A stretch of DNA of 64,000 bases from Pseudanabaena frigida (GCA_003242085.1 QBML01000014.1:1-64000); one strand, 5' to 3'; positions 8,151 to 17,622 are shown, numbered from the stretch's first letter. Made by a program: numbers and translations. Notes: a model not told the origin generated them from the sequence alone.

Positions 8151-8237
8151 CGAACCACAAGAAAAATTTTGAAAGCTTTGCTTAGCAAAGCTTTCAAAAT
8201 TTTTCTTGGATTGGGTTTGAGCGCAAAGCGCTGTAAT
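8151..8237. repeat. Family B palindromic element
   Basis: A 23-bp perfect stem (8159-8181 with 8185-8207, loop TTA) is flanked by CGAACCACAAG on the left and TTGGGTTTGAGCGCAAAG plus CGCTGTAAT on the right. Both flanks recur at 30951-31034 and 60832-60919, while the inner stem is different in each copy. Confidence 0.85.
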
Positions 8238-8328
8238 TACAGTTGCAACCTTAATTTCTGGCGATCGCTAGGTTAAAATTTGTAAATCATTAAGCACAAC
8301 AAGCAATACAAATAAAATCTAAAAAGTA

Positions 8329-8514
8329 ATGAGTGACAAGATTGTATGGACGGCTGAAGCCGAAGCAAAGCTCAAGGATATTCCCTTTTTTGTTCGCCCC
8401 TTTGCCCGTAAAAAGATTGAAAAGTATGCTGAAGATAATAACTTCTCTCCAATTACTGTTGAAATTTATGATCGAGCTAAAAAAATGTTCAATAAAAAAT
8501 ACGACCAGATTTAG
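8329..8514 (+). CDS. Small PCP-reductase-like (PCP_red) domain protein
   Basis: A 61-residue protein that is essentially one PCP_red domain: W-T-A-E-A-E-A-K-L-K-D-I-P-F-F-V-R, then KKIEKYAEDNN, I-T-V-E-I-Y and AKKMF. This domain forms the C-terminus of ChlB, a subunit of dark-operative protochlorophyllide reductase. As a stand-alone protein it cannot be the enzyme; a role in chlorophyll metabolism is inferred. No strong ribosome binding site is visible before the ATG. It stands alone between family B palindrome and a PilB-like gene. Confidence 0.7.
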   Translation: MSDKIVWTAEAEAKLKDIPFFVRPFARKKIEKYAEDNNFSPITVEIYDRAKKMFNKKYDQI

Positions 8515-8556
8515 CGATCGCCATAATCAGTAGATTTAGAGCTAATGTTCAATAAG

Positions 8557-8601
8557 CCTCAAAGAGAACTGAGATATAAAGCATCTAAGTTCTCTTTGAG
8601 G
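8557..8601. terminator. 14-bp hairpin
   Basis: CCTCAAAGAGAACT (8557-8570) pairs perfectly with 8588-8601, loop 17 nt. It lies 43 nt after the PCP_red gene and could terminate it; no strong T tract follows. Confidence 0.5.
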
Positions 8602-8715
8602 TTGTAAATAAATAATTGCTATTTCGCCTCGTCCACCCTAAAAAAAGGTGACATGAAATACTTCCTTGATTTTTGGGGTAGTATATGGGTAAGTTCAATT
8701 ATCGAGCTTACATGA

Positions 8716-10398
8716 ATGGGCGAAACTCAAGGGGAATCAGTCTGGAAAAGACTTCGGAACGGAAATATAGCTTCTTGCGAAGAAGCTTTGCAATTTTTAG
8801 TCAACATTGATGGCAATGTTCATTTAAATTGGCTCGATCAGGATTTAACTCGTCGCTTTTTTCGTGAATTTGAAGACCGTAATATTTTGCCGCCAGTAAT
8901 TCCCTTGTTGCTATGGCGCAATTGTTTTTATATCGGTAGTCCACATGCTTTAACTGACGACCATATTAAGCTGATTAGCGATCGCACTTTGACTGAGATC
9001 AAAGTAATTAAGATTTCTACCGATAGCTATCGCGCTTGGTTTCGCCGCCAAAACCTTCCCAACCCTAACGAGATTCATTCCGCACAGGCAATTAATCCGC
9101 TCACTGGTGAAACCGAGCAAGTTGATATTGGTGAAGTTACTGATATTTATTTGTCTCAAGCCGTCGATCAGACAAGGCGAATTAATGCCTTAATGTCGAT
9201 CGCTTTACAACATAGGGCTAGTGACATTCACTTAGAACCAACGCCCACAGGTTTGCGAGTTCGGTTTCGTATTGATGGGATTTTACGGGATATCAAGACT
9301 CTACCCCTCGAAATCAGCCGTAAAATCATTGTGGCGCTAAAAGTGATGTCCGATATGGATATTGCCGATAGCCGCCGTCCTCAAGATGGACGAATTGGCA
9401 AAGAATACACCAGCGATGAAAGTATGCATCTCAAACTTGATATGCGGGTGAGTACGTTGCCCTGTGTTTGTGGTGAAAAAGCTGTAATTCGCCTACTGCC
9501 GCGCGACAATCCTTTCTCCAATCATTTGGACTCTTTAGGATTTAGCGATCGCACTCTAAAGATTTATGATAGTTGGCTGCGACAACCCCAAGGACTAATT
9601 ATCATGACTGGCCCCACGGGTTCGGGCAAAACTAGTACGCTTTATACCAGTTTGCAGGCGATCGCCCAAGAGCATGTCAACGTGATTACCGTTGAAGATC
9701 CTGTCGAATATATCTTGCCAAATATTACCCAAACCCAAGTTTGCGAACCCGCAGGGATGACTTTTGCCGCAGGACTGAGAGCAATTTTACGGCAAGATCC
9801 TGACATTGTGATGGTAGGTGAGGTGCGCGATCCTGAAACTGCGGAAACTGTTGTGCGAGCAGCTCTCACAGGTCACCTCGTACTATCAACGATGCACACC
9901 AACGATGCCGCTAGTGCAATTCCTCGTCTTAAAGATCTAGGGCCAGATCCAGGGTTAATTAGCGATGCTTTACTAGGCGTTGTCGCTCAACGTCTCGTGC
10001 GAAAATGCTGTCCGCATTGTTCTGTTTCTCATCATCCGACTTCATCAGAACTACAATCTCTCAGACTCGATCGCGAGGATGTCGAGCCAAGTCGCTGGCG
10101 TAAAGGTAAAGGATGCGACAAATGTTTTTTCACGGGCTTTATTGGGCGTGAGGCGATCGTGGAACTGATCGATATTGATGATGCTTTTCGTCAAATGATT
10201 TATGAAGGTACGATCGCCCAAATGAATCGATATCTCAACGAAATTGATTTTAATTCTTTCCGAATGGCGGCGATCGATAAACTCAATGCAGGTACAACTA
10301 CAACCGAAGAAATTTTGCGTGTCTTACCGCGAAGTGCCCTTCATCGAGTTTATTCTCCTGCCTCACGCCACGCTCATATCAAAGCTGTTAATAATTAA
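8716..10398 (+). CDS. GspE/PilB-family ATPase (type IV pilus or type II secretion)
   Basis: A 560-residue secretion ATPase with all core motifs: the N2 region ASDIHLEP, Walker A GPTGSGKTS (299-307), the Asp box VITVEDPVEY, Walker B DPDIVMVGEVRDPETA, the His box TGHLVLSTMHTNDA, and a zinc-binding CCPHC...GCDKCFFTG-type C-terminus. It drives pilin assembly at the inner membrane. Compared with classical PilB (about 670 residues) the N-terminal MshEN-like region is short, as in cyanobacterial PilB2-type paralogues. No pilM-N-O or pilT/pilC genes adjoin, which also favours a secondary paralogue. An in-frame, out-of-phase ATG lies 4 nt before the start, so the exact start is slightly uncertain. Confidence 0.85.
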   Translation: MGETQGESVWKRLRNGNIASCEEALQFLVNIDGNVHLNWLDQDLTRRFFREFEDRNILPPVIPLLLWRNCFYIGSPHALTDDHIKLISDRTLTEIKVIKISTDSYRAWFRRQNLPNPNEIHSAQAINPLTGETEQVDIGEVTDIYLSQAVDQTRRINALMSIALQHRASDIHLEPTPTGLRVRFRIDGILRDIKTLPLEISRKIIVALKVMSDMDIADSRRPQDGRIGKEYTSDESMHLKLDMRVSTLPCVCGEKAVIRLLPRDNPFSNHLDSLGFSDRTLKIYDSWLRQPQGLIIMTGPTGSGKTSTLYTSLQAIAQEHVNVITVEDPVEYILPNITQTQVCEPAGMTFAAGLRAILRQDPDIVMVGEVRDPETAETVVRAALTGHLVLSTMHTNDAASAIPRLKDLGPDPGLISDALLGVVAQRLVRKCCPHCSVSHHPTSSELQSLRLDREDVEPSRWRKGKGCDKCFFTGFIGREAIVELIDIDDAFRQMIYEGTIAQMNRYLNEIDFNSFRMAAIDKLNAGTTTTEEILRVLPRSALHRVYSPASRHAHIKAVNN

Positions 10399-10433
10399 AG
10401 AAAGCCAAGATCGATTTTTTTGTTAGAGCTGCA

Positions 10434-10472
10434 CTTAGAATTTTCAGGGCTAAAAGTGCTGAAAATTCTAAG
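10434..10472. terminator. 14-bp perfect hairpin between convergent genes
   Basis: CTTAGAATTTTCAG (10434-10447) pairs perfectly with 10459-10472. It lies between the PilB-like gene and the convergent DUF427 gene and can terminate either. Confidence 0.6.
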
Positions 10473-10496
10473 CCTTCAGAACTCCTAGCTTTTTGT

Positions 10497-10781
10497 TTAT
10501 GCCTGAACTTTTACACCGCGCCAGAAAGCAATATATCCTTTGATTTGCTTGGCGGCATCCTTTGGCTCAGGATAATACCAAGCGGCATCTTTATTCGTTT
10601 CGCCATTAACTTCAATACTGTAATAGCTAGCAACTCCCTTCCAGCCACAAGTCGTATGGGTATTACTTGGTTTGAAATATGCCATATCTACTGAATCTGC
10701 TGGAAAATATTGATTCCCTTCTACGACTTCACAGCGATCGCTCTCAGCTAGTACAGCCCCGTTCCAAATTGCTTTTGGCAT
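10497..10781 (-). CDS. DUF427 domain protein
   Basis: A 94-residue protein covering a full DUF427 domain: MPKAIWNGAVLAESDRCEVV, NQYFPADSV, then T-T-C-G-W-K-G-V-A-S-Y-Y-S-I, AAWYYPEPKDAA and IAFWRGV. DUF427 proteins are small beta-rich proteins of unknown biochemical role. The frame is open 26 codons further upstream to 10859, but conservation begins at MPKAIWNG and the family length is about 90-95, so the inner ATG is chosen; neither start has a clear ribosome binding site. Confidence 0.8.
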   Translation of the reverse strand: MPKAIWNGAVLAESDRCEVVEGNQYFPADSVDMAYFKPSNTHTTCGWKGVASYYSIEVNGETNKDAAWYYPEPKDAAKQIKGYIAFWRGVKVQA

Positions 10782-10933
10782 AAATTTAGTACTTTTAAAA
10801 TTGTTGCATTTACTATTGTAATAGTTGACTGTCTCTGCTAACGAATGATTGATTAACAATAGATAAATCCTCGAAAAGGTTTGCGTAACTTTAGCCTTAT
10901 CTATAGCAATGAAAGAGATAGCTGGGACAAATC

Positions 10934-10988
10934 AAAACCCAAATAAATAGAGACGGCGCGAAGCAGCACCTCTATTTATTTGGGTTTT
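10934..10988. repeat. Family A palindrome with decayed inner stem
   Basis: The outer arms AAAACCCAAATAAATAGAG and their complement are intact and the GCGAAGC core remains, but the middle stem (GACGGCGC against GCAGCACC) is mismatched. The right flank continues ATGTCCTAAGC, the complement of the left flank of the copy at 52728. The rest of the 10860-11224 gap shows no gene; a possible -10 (TATAGT) lies at 11157-11162. Confidence 0.8.
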
Positions 10989-11224
10989 ATGTCCTAAGCA
11001 AAACTGGCATTACTACAAGTATGTGAATTTCATAAGTTACTTCATAGTCAATCCTAGTTATTTGCTTAGATCTTTTTCTTTATCGTTAACCGGCTCTTAT
11101 AAAAAAATTGAGTTTTACAACCATTAGATACAAGGTACACAAACTCTTCAGTCTGGTATAGTATTCTGGATATGGATCGTACATATTAAAAGTTTCTTGT
11201 TTGGGACGCAGTAAGGCTTGAGAT

Positions 11225-13363
11225 ATGCTTTTAATCACAGTTGGAACAGAACAATATCAATTTAATGCATTAATGCATTGGATAGAATTACTGATAAAGT
11301 ACCAACTGATTAATGAAGAAGTATGCGTTCAATATGGGGCTTCAACATATTTCCCTGATAGTTCTAGAGCATATCGGTGGCTTTCTGAACAGGAATTCTT
11401 AAACTTCATTGATAAAGCTAGTTTGATTATCAGTCATTGTGATGAAGGTATTGCTCAGCTATTAGAAGACAAAGATGTTACTTACGTTTTAGTTCCACGT
11501 TTGCAGAGATTTCGAGAATATATTGATAATCATCAAATGGAGGTCGCCGATGACTTTGAACGACGAGGAATCCCGATCGCGCGCTCTCCTGGTGATTTAG
11601 TCAAATTCATCAAGCTACAGCAGACATCATCAGTAGTTCCTAAAGTTGATGAAACTCTCTTATGCGAGTATCTGCTAAAGCGATATCCGTCTCAGAAAAT
11701 AATGCTTATTTGCTCCTTGGGCAATTATTTTCGATGTATGCAAAGCCTGAAGCCATTTTGGGAAAACCATGTCGATCGCACTTGGGTATCAGTTCGGAGT
11801 GCCACTACTGAAAGAGAAATTGAAGATGCTCGTCGATACTGGGGGTATATCCCTGTTAAGAAAAACTTCCCAAACATAATTCGCAACTTAGTGTTAGCGA
11901 TTAAAATAGTTCCACGAGAGAAACCAGAGCTAGTTTTTTCTACAGGTTCGGGTTTTGCTACTATTTATTTACTAATCGCTAAATGGTTTTGTCATAGTAA
12001 AGTTGTTTATATCGAATCTAGGACGAGACTTAAAGATCTTAGCTTGCCTGCTTGGTTACTAATGAAATTGCGGGTTCTCGATCTGCTTATAGTTAGAAGT
12101 GAGGCGATCGCCAATATTCATCCGCAGGTAGTTTACATTCCTGTTAGTGAGGATACGACCCAAATCCGCAGAGAGCAAAATAGAGACTATAAGCAAGCTT
12201 CGATCGTCACTTTTGACGAAATTGCATTTATTTACAGTCCAGAAAGATTAGAGTTTTCTACTGCAAGAGAATTTTTGAGTGATTTTCAAACTATTTGCAA
12301 CAGTGAAGACTTCTATAAAAGAATTGCGATCGATATGAGTCACACTACTTTTATGGATGGAGCAGGACTAGGAGCTTTAACTAACTGTCTGAGAATAGCT
12401 ACTTTGAATGGTACTGAATTAGTTCTATGGAGTGTGAGTGATGCTGTTAGTTCTCTGATTTCGCGATCTTCGCTCAGTGATTTATTTGTAATTGAGCCAA
12501 CTACTAATACTTTTCGTTTTTCTGATTTAGTTCAAAGAACTAGAGTCAGTAATATTACGCCCTTTGGATTATTTCTGTTTCGCACACAAAGATTACTCAA
12601 AAAGATTCCTGTATTGAGGATTTTCTATCCAATATTAAAGTTTTTCTTTCCCTCTATCGATATCGATCCTGGCATTCCTGTTCATCCTTCTGTTCGAGAC
12701 CCTATTAAAAGGTTAATCGATATAGTTGGTGCTTTGATTGGACTGAGTTTTACGGTTGTTTTATTTATCCCGATCGCGATCGCCATTATTTCAGAGAGTA
12801 AAGGAAATGTTCTGTTCGGACAGATTCGTTGTGGACTACTGAGCAAGCCTTTCCGTATTTGGAAGTTTAGATCTATGGTGAAAAATGCGGAACAGCTAAA
12901 GATGAAAGTTGAAAATCAAGTAGCTGCAAGCTCACAATCAGGAGATTTGCAAACTACTAATAGTGCAAATGATAAGTTTTTCAAGAATGCAGACGATCCT
13001 CGTGTAACTAGGATTGGTAGGTTTTTACGAAGGACTAGCCTTGATGAATTTCCGCAATTTTGGAATGTTTTGATCGGGGATATGAGCTTGGTGGGAACTC
13101 GTCCGCCTACTTTTAATGAGATTAACTCCTATGAGTTAGAAGTTGAATATCAAGATGAGCGTTATACTGAATGGAATCGACTAGATGTGAGACCTGGAAT
13201 CACTGGTGTGTGGCAAGTAAATGGACGTTCTAGTGTGAGAAGCTTTGCTGAAGTCGTAAACTTTGACATAGAATATCGAAAAAATTGGAGTGTTTGGTAT
13301 GACCTTAAATTGATCGTTCAAACAATTTTAGTTCTATTTGACAAAAAAAATAAAGCCGTATAA
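11225..13363 (+). CDS. Fusion: Alg13-like + Alg14-like glycosyltransferase, STAS domain, polyprenyl-phosphate sugar-1-P transferase
   Basis: A 712-residue protein with four modules. Residues 1-140 are Alg13/EpsF-like ([17 protein letters not shown], then a glycosyltransferase-28 C-terminal fold). Residues about 155-310 are Alg14/EpsE-like ([25 protein letters not shown]). Residues about 325-430 are a STAS domain ([18 protein letters not shown]). Residues about 490-712 are a bacterial sugar transferase with one membrane hairpin and the motifs FRIWKFRSM and [21 protein letters not shown]. The last module loads the first sugar phosphate on undecaprenyl phosphate; the Alg13/14 pair would add the next sugar, so one protein could build a lipid-linked disaccharide for exopolysaccharide. 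The STAS signature has DGAG instead of DSSG, so the usual phospho-serine is missing. Substrate sugars are unknown. Confidence 0.85.
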   Translation: MLLITVGTEQYQFNALMHWIELLIKYQLINEEVCVQYGASTYFPDSSRAYRWLSEQEFLNFIDKASLIISHCDEGIAQLLEDKDVTYVLVPRLQRFREYIDNHQMEVADDFERRGIPIARSPGDLVKFIKLQQTSSVVPKVDETLLCEYLLKRYPSQKIMLICSLGNYFRCMQSLKPFWENHVDRTWVSVRSATTEREIEDARRYWGYIPVKKNFPNIIRNLVLAIKIVPREKPELVFSTGSGFATIYLLIAKWFCHSKVVYIESRTRLKDLSLPAWLLMKLRVLDLLIVRSEAIANIHPQVVYIPVSEDTTQIRREQNRDYKQASIVTFDEIAFIYSPERLEFSTAREFLSDFQTICNSEDFYKRIAIDMSHTTFMDGAGLGALTNCLRIATLNGTELVLWSVSDAVSSLISRSSLSDLFVIEPTTNTFRFSDLVQRTRVSNITPFGLFLFRTQRLLKKIPVLRIFYPILKFFFPSIDIDPGIPVHPSVRDPIKRLIDIVGALIGLSFTVVLFIPIAIAIISESKGNVLFGQIRCGLLSKPFRIWKFRSMVKNAEQLKMKVENQVAASSQSGDLQTTNSANDKFFKNADDPRVTRIGRFLRRTSLDEFPQFWNVLIGDMSLVGTRPPTFNEINSYELEVEYQDERYTEWNRLDVRPGITGVWQVNGRSSVRSFAEVVNFDIEYRKNWSVWYDLKLIVQTILVLFDKKNKAV

Positions 13364-13450
13364 GCATCGTAGCCCTACTTAAGCTTTTTTTAGTTAGACG
13401 GCAAAGCGTTGTATTCTTTTATCAATATAGAACGTCATTTAGAAGGAGTT

Positions 13451-14497
13451 ATGGAACAAAATTGGTCTCAACTGCTAAAGCAGATTATCGATCGACAAAC
13501 CTTAGCAAGCGAACAGGCAGCAGCATTGATGCAAGGTTGGTTAGAAGGTGCGATCGCGCCAGAATTATCGGGAGCAATTTTGACAGCCCTTCAAATTAAG
13601 GGGGTTGAAGCCTCGGAGCTAGCGGCAATGGCAAATGTGCTGCAATCGCAAAGTGAAGGTCAGAAATTTAACGAGAAATTTAGTCATATCGTCGATCGCT
13701 CTAAACCTTTGATCGATACTTGTGGAACTGGTGGTGATGGAGCTTCAACTTTTAATATTTCCACATCTGTCGCTTTTGTTGTTGCAACCGCAGGCATTCC
13801 TGTGGCAAAACATGGCAATCGTGCTGTTTCTAGTCGTTCGGGTTCGGCAGATGTATTGGAAGCGATCGGAGTTCATCTCAATGCACCGACAGCCAAGATT
13901 TATGAGGCACTACCTGCGGTTGGGATTACCTTTCTATTTGCTCCTAGCTGGCATCCTGCCATGAAAGCGGTGGGAATGATTCGTAAGAGTTTAGGAATTC
14001 GTACTGTTTTTAATTTAATTGGACCTTTAGTCAATCCTCTTCATCCTACTGCTCAGGTTTTAGGTGTTTATAACAGAAACTTGACTCACACCGTAGCCGA
14101 AGCTTTGCGACTGCTCGATCGCCAACAAGCAATAGTTTTACATAGTCGCGAAGGTATGGATGAGGCTGGATTGGGCGATCTAACAGATATTTCATTTTTA
14201 TGCGATGGTCGAGTAACTGAAGAAACGATCGCTCCTCAAGAATTAGGTCTTGCTTCTGCAACCATTGAGAGTCTTAAGGGTGGCAATGTCCAAGAAAATG
14301 CGGAGATCTTGCGTGCAGTGTTGCAAGGTAAAGGCGATCGCGCTCAATCTGACTGTGTTGCCCTAAATAGTGGTTTAGCTTTACGTATTGGCGGTGCAGC
14401 AAATACTTGGGCTGAGGGGGTAAGACTTGCCTCAGAAATTATTCAAAGTGGTGCAGCTTGGGAAAAAGCCGAAGCGTTAGTTAAGTTTTTACAATAA
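13451..14497 (+). CDS. trpD: Anthranilate phosphoribosyltransferase
   Basis: Catalyses transfer of phosphoribosyl from PRPP to anthranilate in tryptophan synthesis. The PRPP-binding loop [17 protein letters not shown] is intact, followed by [19 protein letters not shown] and the typical GMDEAGL region. Start: the frame is open upstream to a TTG at 13409, but the ATG at 13451 has an excellent AAGGAG 3-5 nt before it and gives the family-typical length of 348 residues. As usual in cyanobacteria the gene stands outside a trp operon. A 17-bp hairpin overlapping the stop codon probably terminates it. Confidence 0.95.
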   Translation: MEQNWSQLLKQIIDRQTLASEQAAALMQGWLEGAIAPELSGAILTALQIKGVEASELAAMANVLQSQSEGQKFNEKFSHIVDRSKPLIDTCGTGGDGASTFNISTSVAFVVATAGIPVAKHGNRAVSSRSGSADVLEAIGVHLNAPTAKIYEALPAVGITFLFAPSWHPAMKAVGMIRKSLGIRTVFNLIGPLVNPLHPTAQVLGVYNRNLTHTVAEALRLLDRQQAIVLHSREGMDEAGLGDLTDISFLCDGRVTEETIAPQELGLASATIESLKGGNVQENAEILRAVLQGKGDRAQSDCVALNSGLALRIGGAANTWAEGVRLASEIIQSGAAWEKAEALVKFLQ

Positions 14498-14543
14498 GCT
14501 CAAAAGTAAAGGCGGTACTAGGTGCTGCCTTTACTTTTGAGCT
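14497..14543 (+). terminator. trpD terminator hairpin overlapping the stop codon
   Basis: Positions 14497-14513 (AGCTCAAAAGTAAAGGC) pair perfectly with 14527-14543. The first base belongs to the TAA stop of trpD. Confidence 0.65.
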
Positions 14544-14620
14544 TTACAAGCATAGCGATCGCTATAAGCGCAAAATTAGGATTACGATGTTGTCCAGAAG
14601 ATAATTGATTTTAAAAATAT

Positions 14621-15124
14621 ATGAATTATTTAGTTAGTGTTTGGAGCGATCGGATGAAGGCTGAAGAGGTTTATAAGCGCCTAGAATCCGCAAATTTCCC
14701 AATGGAAGCCATTTCTATTTTGGGTAAAGGTTATAAAACTGCTGAAGAATTTGGCTTTATCGACCCTATAGAAATAGGACGCAAGCAAGCCTATTTCATG
14801 TCCTATTGGCTCGTGCCTTTTGGCTTTTTTGCTGGAATTGGCTTTAGCCTTGTTACCGACCTACATACCTTCGCTTGGGCTGGCAGTATTGGCAACCATA
14901 TAATCGGTGGATTACTGGGTGCTTTTGGTGGCGCAATGGGTAGTTTGTTTATTGGTGGCGGTGTTGGCGTTGCAACTAGTAGTGACTCAGTTCCCATCCG
15001 CAATCGTCTTAATGAAGGCAAATATTTGATCGTTGTGCAAGGAACAGATAATCAAGTGGTTCGCGCCAATCAGATTATGCGTCCTTTACGCCCTGAAAAT
15101 ATTCAAGGCTATGTTGCCCCATAG
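14621..15124 (+). CDS. Small membrane protein with glycine-rich helices, unknown function
   Basis: A 167-residue protein. The N-terminal 45 residues (VSVWSDRMKAEEVYKRLESANFP...ISILGKGY) form a soluble alpha/beta region like those in general-stress 17M/DUF1269-type proteins. Two hydrophobic, glycine-rich segments follow (about 63-85 and 92-122, GGLLGAFGGAMGSLFIGGGVGVA), then a C-terminal beta-strand region (KYLIVVQGTDNQVVRANQIMR). This looks like a conserved cyanobacterial membrane protein; function not assigned. A perfect hairpin begins at its stop codon. Confidence 0.65.
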   Translation: MNYLVSVWSDRMKAEEVYKRLESANFPMEAISILGKGYKTAEEFGFIDPIEIGRKQAYFMSYWLVPFGFFAGIGFSLVTDLHTFAWAGSIGNHIIGGLLGAFGGAMGSLFIGGGVGVATSSDSVPIRNRLNEGKYLIVVQGTDNQVVRANQIMRPLRPENIQGYVAP

Positions 15125-15165
15125 ATTTCCAAAAGACTTGCAAGGCAAGTCTTTTGGAAATCTAT
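15121..15165 (+). terminator. 21-bp perfect hairpin terminator at the stop codon
   Basis: Positions 15121-15141 pair perfectly with 15145-15165, loop AAG, followed by TTGTTTTTT. The stem includes the TAG stop of the preceding gene. Confidence 0.8.
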
Positions 15166-15229
15166 TTGTTTTTTACGTAGAGTGAAAAGCTTTAAGTGTA
15201 GCGGTAGCTAGTTATGTTAAGAAAAACCC

Positions 15230-15282
15230 AAAACCAAAAAGAGAGTTGCGCCGCAAAGCGGCGCAACTCTCTTTTTGGTTTT
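15230..15282. repeat. Family A palindrome, 25-bp perfect stem
   Basis: Positions 15230-15254 pair perfectly with 15258-15282 around AAA (core GCCGCAAAGCGGC). Left flank GTTATGTTAAGAAAAACCCA and right flank ATGTCTTAAC are complementary in part and resemble the flanks of other family A copies. Confidence 0.85.
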
Positions 15283-15328
15283 ATGTCTTAACTTACTTGG
15301 CTATAGCTATAAATTGTTGAAATTAAAT

Positions 15329-15403
15329 GTAGGATGGGTTAGTGATCGCGTAACCCATCATCATTAATCAATGGATGTGTTACGTTGTACTAACGCATCC
15401 TAC
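15329..15403. repeat. GTAGGATGGGTTA inverted-repeat element
   Basis: GTAGGATGGGTTA (15329-15341) and TAACGCATCCTAC (15391-15403) form an outer inverted repeat with one mismatch. An inner perfect repeat GATGGGTTA/TAACCCATC lies at 15333-15359. Similar short elements are dispersed in many cyanobacterial genomes. Together with the two palindromes before it, this fills the 332-bp gap. Confidence 0.7.
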
Positions 15404-15456
15404 AAATAATTAAGCCTCCCTACTTATAGGGTTAATTCAGTTTTGCAATTTTACAG

Positions 15457-16659
15457 ATGAATCACGTACTGATTGGAATTTCTGGAGGAATCGCCGCGTA
15501 TAAAGTTTGCGAAGTTGTCTCAAGTTTGGCAAAGCGCGGCATCGAAGTACGCGTAATCCTGACGCGATCGGCAGCCGAATTTGTGACTCCACTTACTTTT
15601 GCTACACTTTCGCGCCAGCCAGCCTATACCGATGCTGATTTTTGGCAGCCGACCAATGGAAGACCTTTACATATTGAATTAGCAGAATGGGCAAATGTAT
15701 TGCTGCTAGCACCAGTGACTGCAAATACCTTAGCGAAACTAGCCTATGGTATGGCAGACAACTTGCTAACTAATACAGTTCTTGCTTCCGATTGCCCGAT
15801 TCTGTTTGCGCCAGCAATGAATACTACTATGTGGCTACAGCCAACGGTGCAAGAAAATTGGCATAAATTATTAAAAGATTCTCGCTATACAGCGATCGCC
15901 CCAACAAATGGTATTCTCGCCTGCGATGCCGTTGGTACTGGGCGAATGGCAGAACCAGAGACGATTTTGGAATATATCGAATCTTTTCTATTTACCAATG
16001 GAAAACAAGATTTAAAGGGAAAAAAGATTTTAGTGAATGCTGGGGGAACGCGCGAATTTATCGATCCCGTGCGTTTTATTGGCAATCCTTCAACAGGTAA
16101 ACAAGGAATAGCGATCGCTCAAGCTGCTCTTCACCGTGGAGCCAGTGTCACTTTAGTTTTAGCAAGTGATATTCCTGTCAATCCCAATTTACAAATGCAC
16201 ACTATTCGCGTTCGTACGTCAAAGGAAATGCATGAAGCAATGAGCTTAGGATTTCCGCTCGCGGATATCACGATTGCGGCGGCTGCTGTTGGTGATGTGC
16301 GTTCTCAATTTCAAAGCGATCGCAAGCTACCTAAATCCGAACTTCCATTAAATCTAGAACTAGAATATATTCCCGATATTGTGGCAGACCTCGCCACTCG
16401 TAAACGCCCTAATCAAACGCTTGTAGGGTTTGCGGCTCAGACTGGGACTGAGGTAGAGGTTTTGACTGCTGCTCAGGATAAATTAGAACGCAAAAGGCTT
16501 GATGCGATCGCGGCTAATGCAGTGAATAGTTCTCAAACTGGTTTTGGCACTGACACTAATCAAGCAACTTTTATTAGTAAGAATGGCAATATATTATCAA
16601 CTCCGCTCTGCTCTAAATTAGAACTCGCCCATCGTCTATTCGATTTCCTAATGACTTGA
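15457..16659 (+). CDS. coaBC: Bifunctional phosphopantothenoylcysteine decarboxylase / phosphopantothenate-cysteine ligase
   Basis: A 400-residue Dfp/CoaBC protein for two steps of coenzyme A synthesis. The flavodoxin-like CoaC half (1-185) has GISGGIAAYK, the catalytic-His region HIELAEWAN, PVTANTLAKLAYGMADNL and the substrate-recognition clamp PAMNTTMW. The CoaB half (from about 190) starts ILVNAGGTREFIDPVRFIGN and SSGK-like NPSTGKQG, and ends with NQATFI. Length and order match the family. It is monocistronic, with a downstream gene in the same direction 47 nt later. Confidence 0.95.
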   Translation: MNHVLIGISGGIAAYKVCEVVSSLAKRGIEVRVILTRSAAEFVTPLTFATLSRQPAYTDADFWQPTNGRPLHIELAEWANVLLLAPVTANTLAKLAYGMADNLLTNTVLASDCPILFAPAMNTTMWLQPTVQENWHKLLKDSRYTAIAPTNGILACDAVGTGRMAEPETILEYIESFLFTNGKQDLKGKKILVNAGGTREFIDPVRFIGNPSTGKQGIAIAQAALHRGASVTLVLASDIPVNPNLQMHTIRVRTSKEMHEAMSLGFPLADITIAAAAVGDVRSQFQSDRKLPKSELPLNLELEYIPDIVADLATRKRPNQTLVGFAAQTGTEVEVLTAAQDKLERKRLDAIAANAVNSSQTGFGTDTNQATFISKNGNILSTPLCSKLELAHRLFDFLMT

Positions 16660-16706
16660 GATTTGTTAACATGAAATGGCATTAACTTAATGCTAGGTAG
16701 TCACAA

Positions 16707-17579
16707 ATGGCGATCGCACCTGTCGGATATAAAACTCAATCTATTGATACTGCTGTTGATGCCGAAGTGTATTTGTTTAGTCTATGGCGGCAAATGGACT
16801 TAACTCAAAGGGAAAAACTCATGCTTAGAGTTTTCAAAAAAGCTGCTATATTTTCTTTGACTGGTATAAAAAGCCTATACCCAAATGCATCTCCTGATGA
16901 AATTCGCTATCATTACGTTCGAAAACGTCTAGGACTCAATATAGCTGAGTTATTAAACTCTCCAGAATACAATAAAGAACTAATGATTGAAGATCCAATT
17001 TATTTAGCTAGAAAAGTAGCTGTTTTACTTGAGTCACTAGGAATTCCCTATTATATTGGTGGTTCTGTCGCAAGTTCACTTCAAGGTGAAATAAGATTTA
17101 CGGAGGATTTAGATCTAGTTGTAAATATTAAATCTACTCAGGTTCAATCAATTCTAGATGCTTTCTCAAAATATTTTTACATTAGCGAAATAGCAATTGA
17201 TGATGCAATGTGTGGGAGAACATCTTCTTTCAATATAATCGATCTTGAAACAACAGAAAAGGCTGATATCTTCGTGATGCGGAGTGATGCATTTGCAATT
17301 TCTAAAATGGAACGAAAACAGCTATATATTCCAGTCAATCGACCAAAATCAGATGCGATTTACCTCTGTAGTCCTGAAGATACGATTTTGCAAAAATTAG
17401 TTTGGTATCGGATGACTAAAAATGATTCACAGAGGCAATGGCGTGATGTATTAGGTGTGTTGAAGTTACAAGGCGATCGCTTAGATTTCGACTATATGCA
17501 AAAGTGGGCTGTAGAACTCAGCCTCAGTGATTTGTTGGAAACTGCTTGCACAGAATCAGGAATAGAAATCTTCTTCTAG
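16707..17579 (+). CDS. Nucleotidyltransferase-fold protein (AbiEii/MNT-like)
   Basis: A 290-residue protein. The N-terminal ~100 residues are helical. The central part has a polymerase-beta nucleotidyltransferase signature, YIGGSVASSLQG then TEDLDLVV (G-S-x10-D-x-D, residues about 115-132), and a third acidic residue in KADIFVM. SPEDTILQKLVWY, typical of AbiEii-like and MNT-type proteins, follows. Such proteins can be toxins or antitoxin-like nucleotidyl/AMP transferases or stand-alone enzymes. No HEPN or AbiEi partner gene adjoins, so no system is assigned. AGGTAG precedes the ATG at 16707. Confidence 0.75.
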   Translation: MAIAPVGYKTQSIDTAVDAEVYLFSLWRQMDLTQREKLMLRVFKKAAIFSLTGIKSLYPNASPDEIRYHYVRKRLGLNIAELLNSPEYNKELMIEDPIYLARKVAVLLESLGIPYYIGGSVASSLQGEIRFTEDLDLVVNIKSTQVQSILDAFSKYFYISEIAIDDAMCGRTSSFNIIDLETTEKADIFVMRSDAFAISKMERKQLYIPVNRPKSDAIYLCSPEDTILQKLVWYRMTKNDSQRQWRDVLGVLKLQGDRLDFDYMQKWAVELSLSDLLETACTESGIEIFF

Positions 17580-17622
17580 CTTTACGCATTCTATAGCTGC
17601 CGCTAAGTGTTATTAGTACATA

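Noticed and set aside
8058-8276. 72-codon open frame on the plus strand
   Set aside because: It runs straight through two palindromic elements (families A and B), so it is open only because the repeats lack stops in that frame.
16707-17579. AbiE-type or MNT-HEPN toxin-antitoxin system
   Set aside because: The nucleotidyltransferase signature is present, but the neighbours are coaBC and transketolase; no HEPN or AbiEi partner gene is found.
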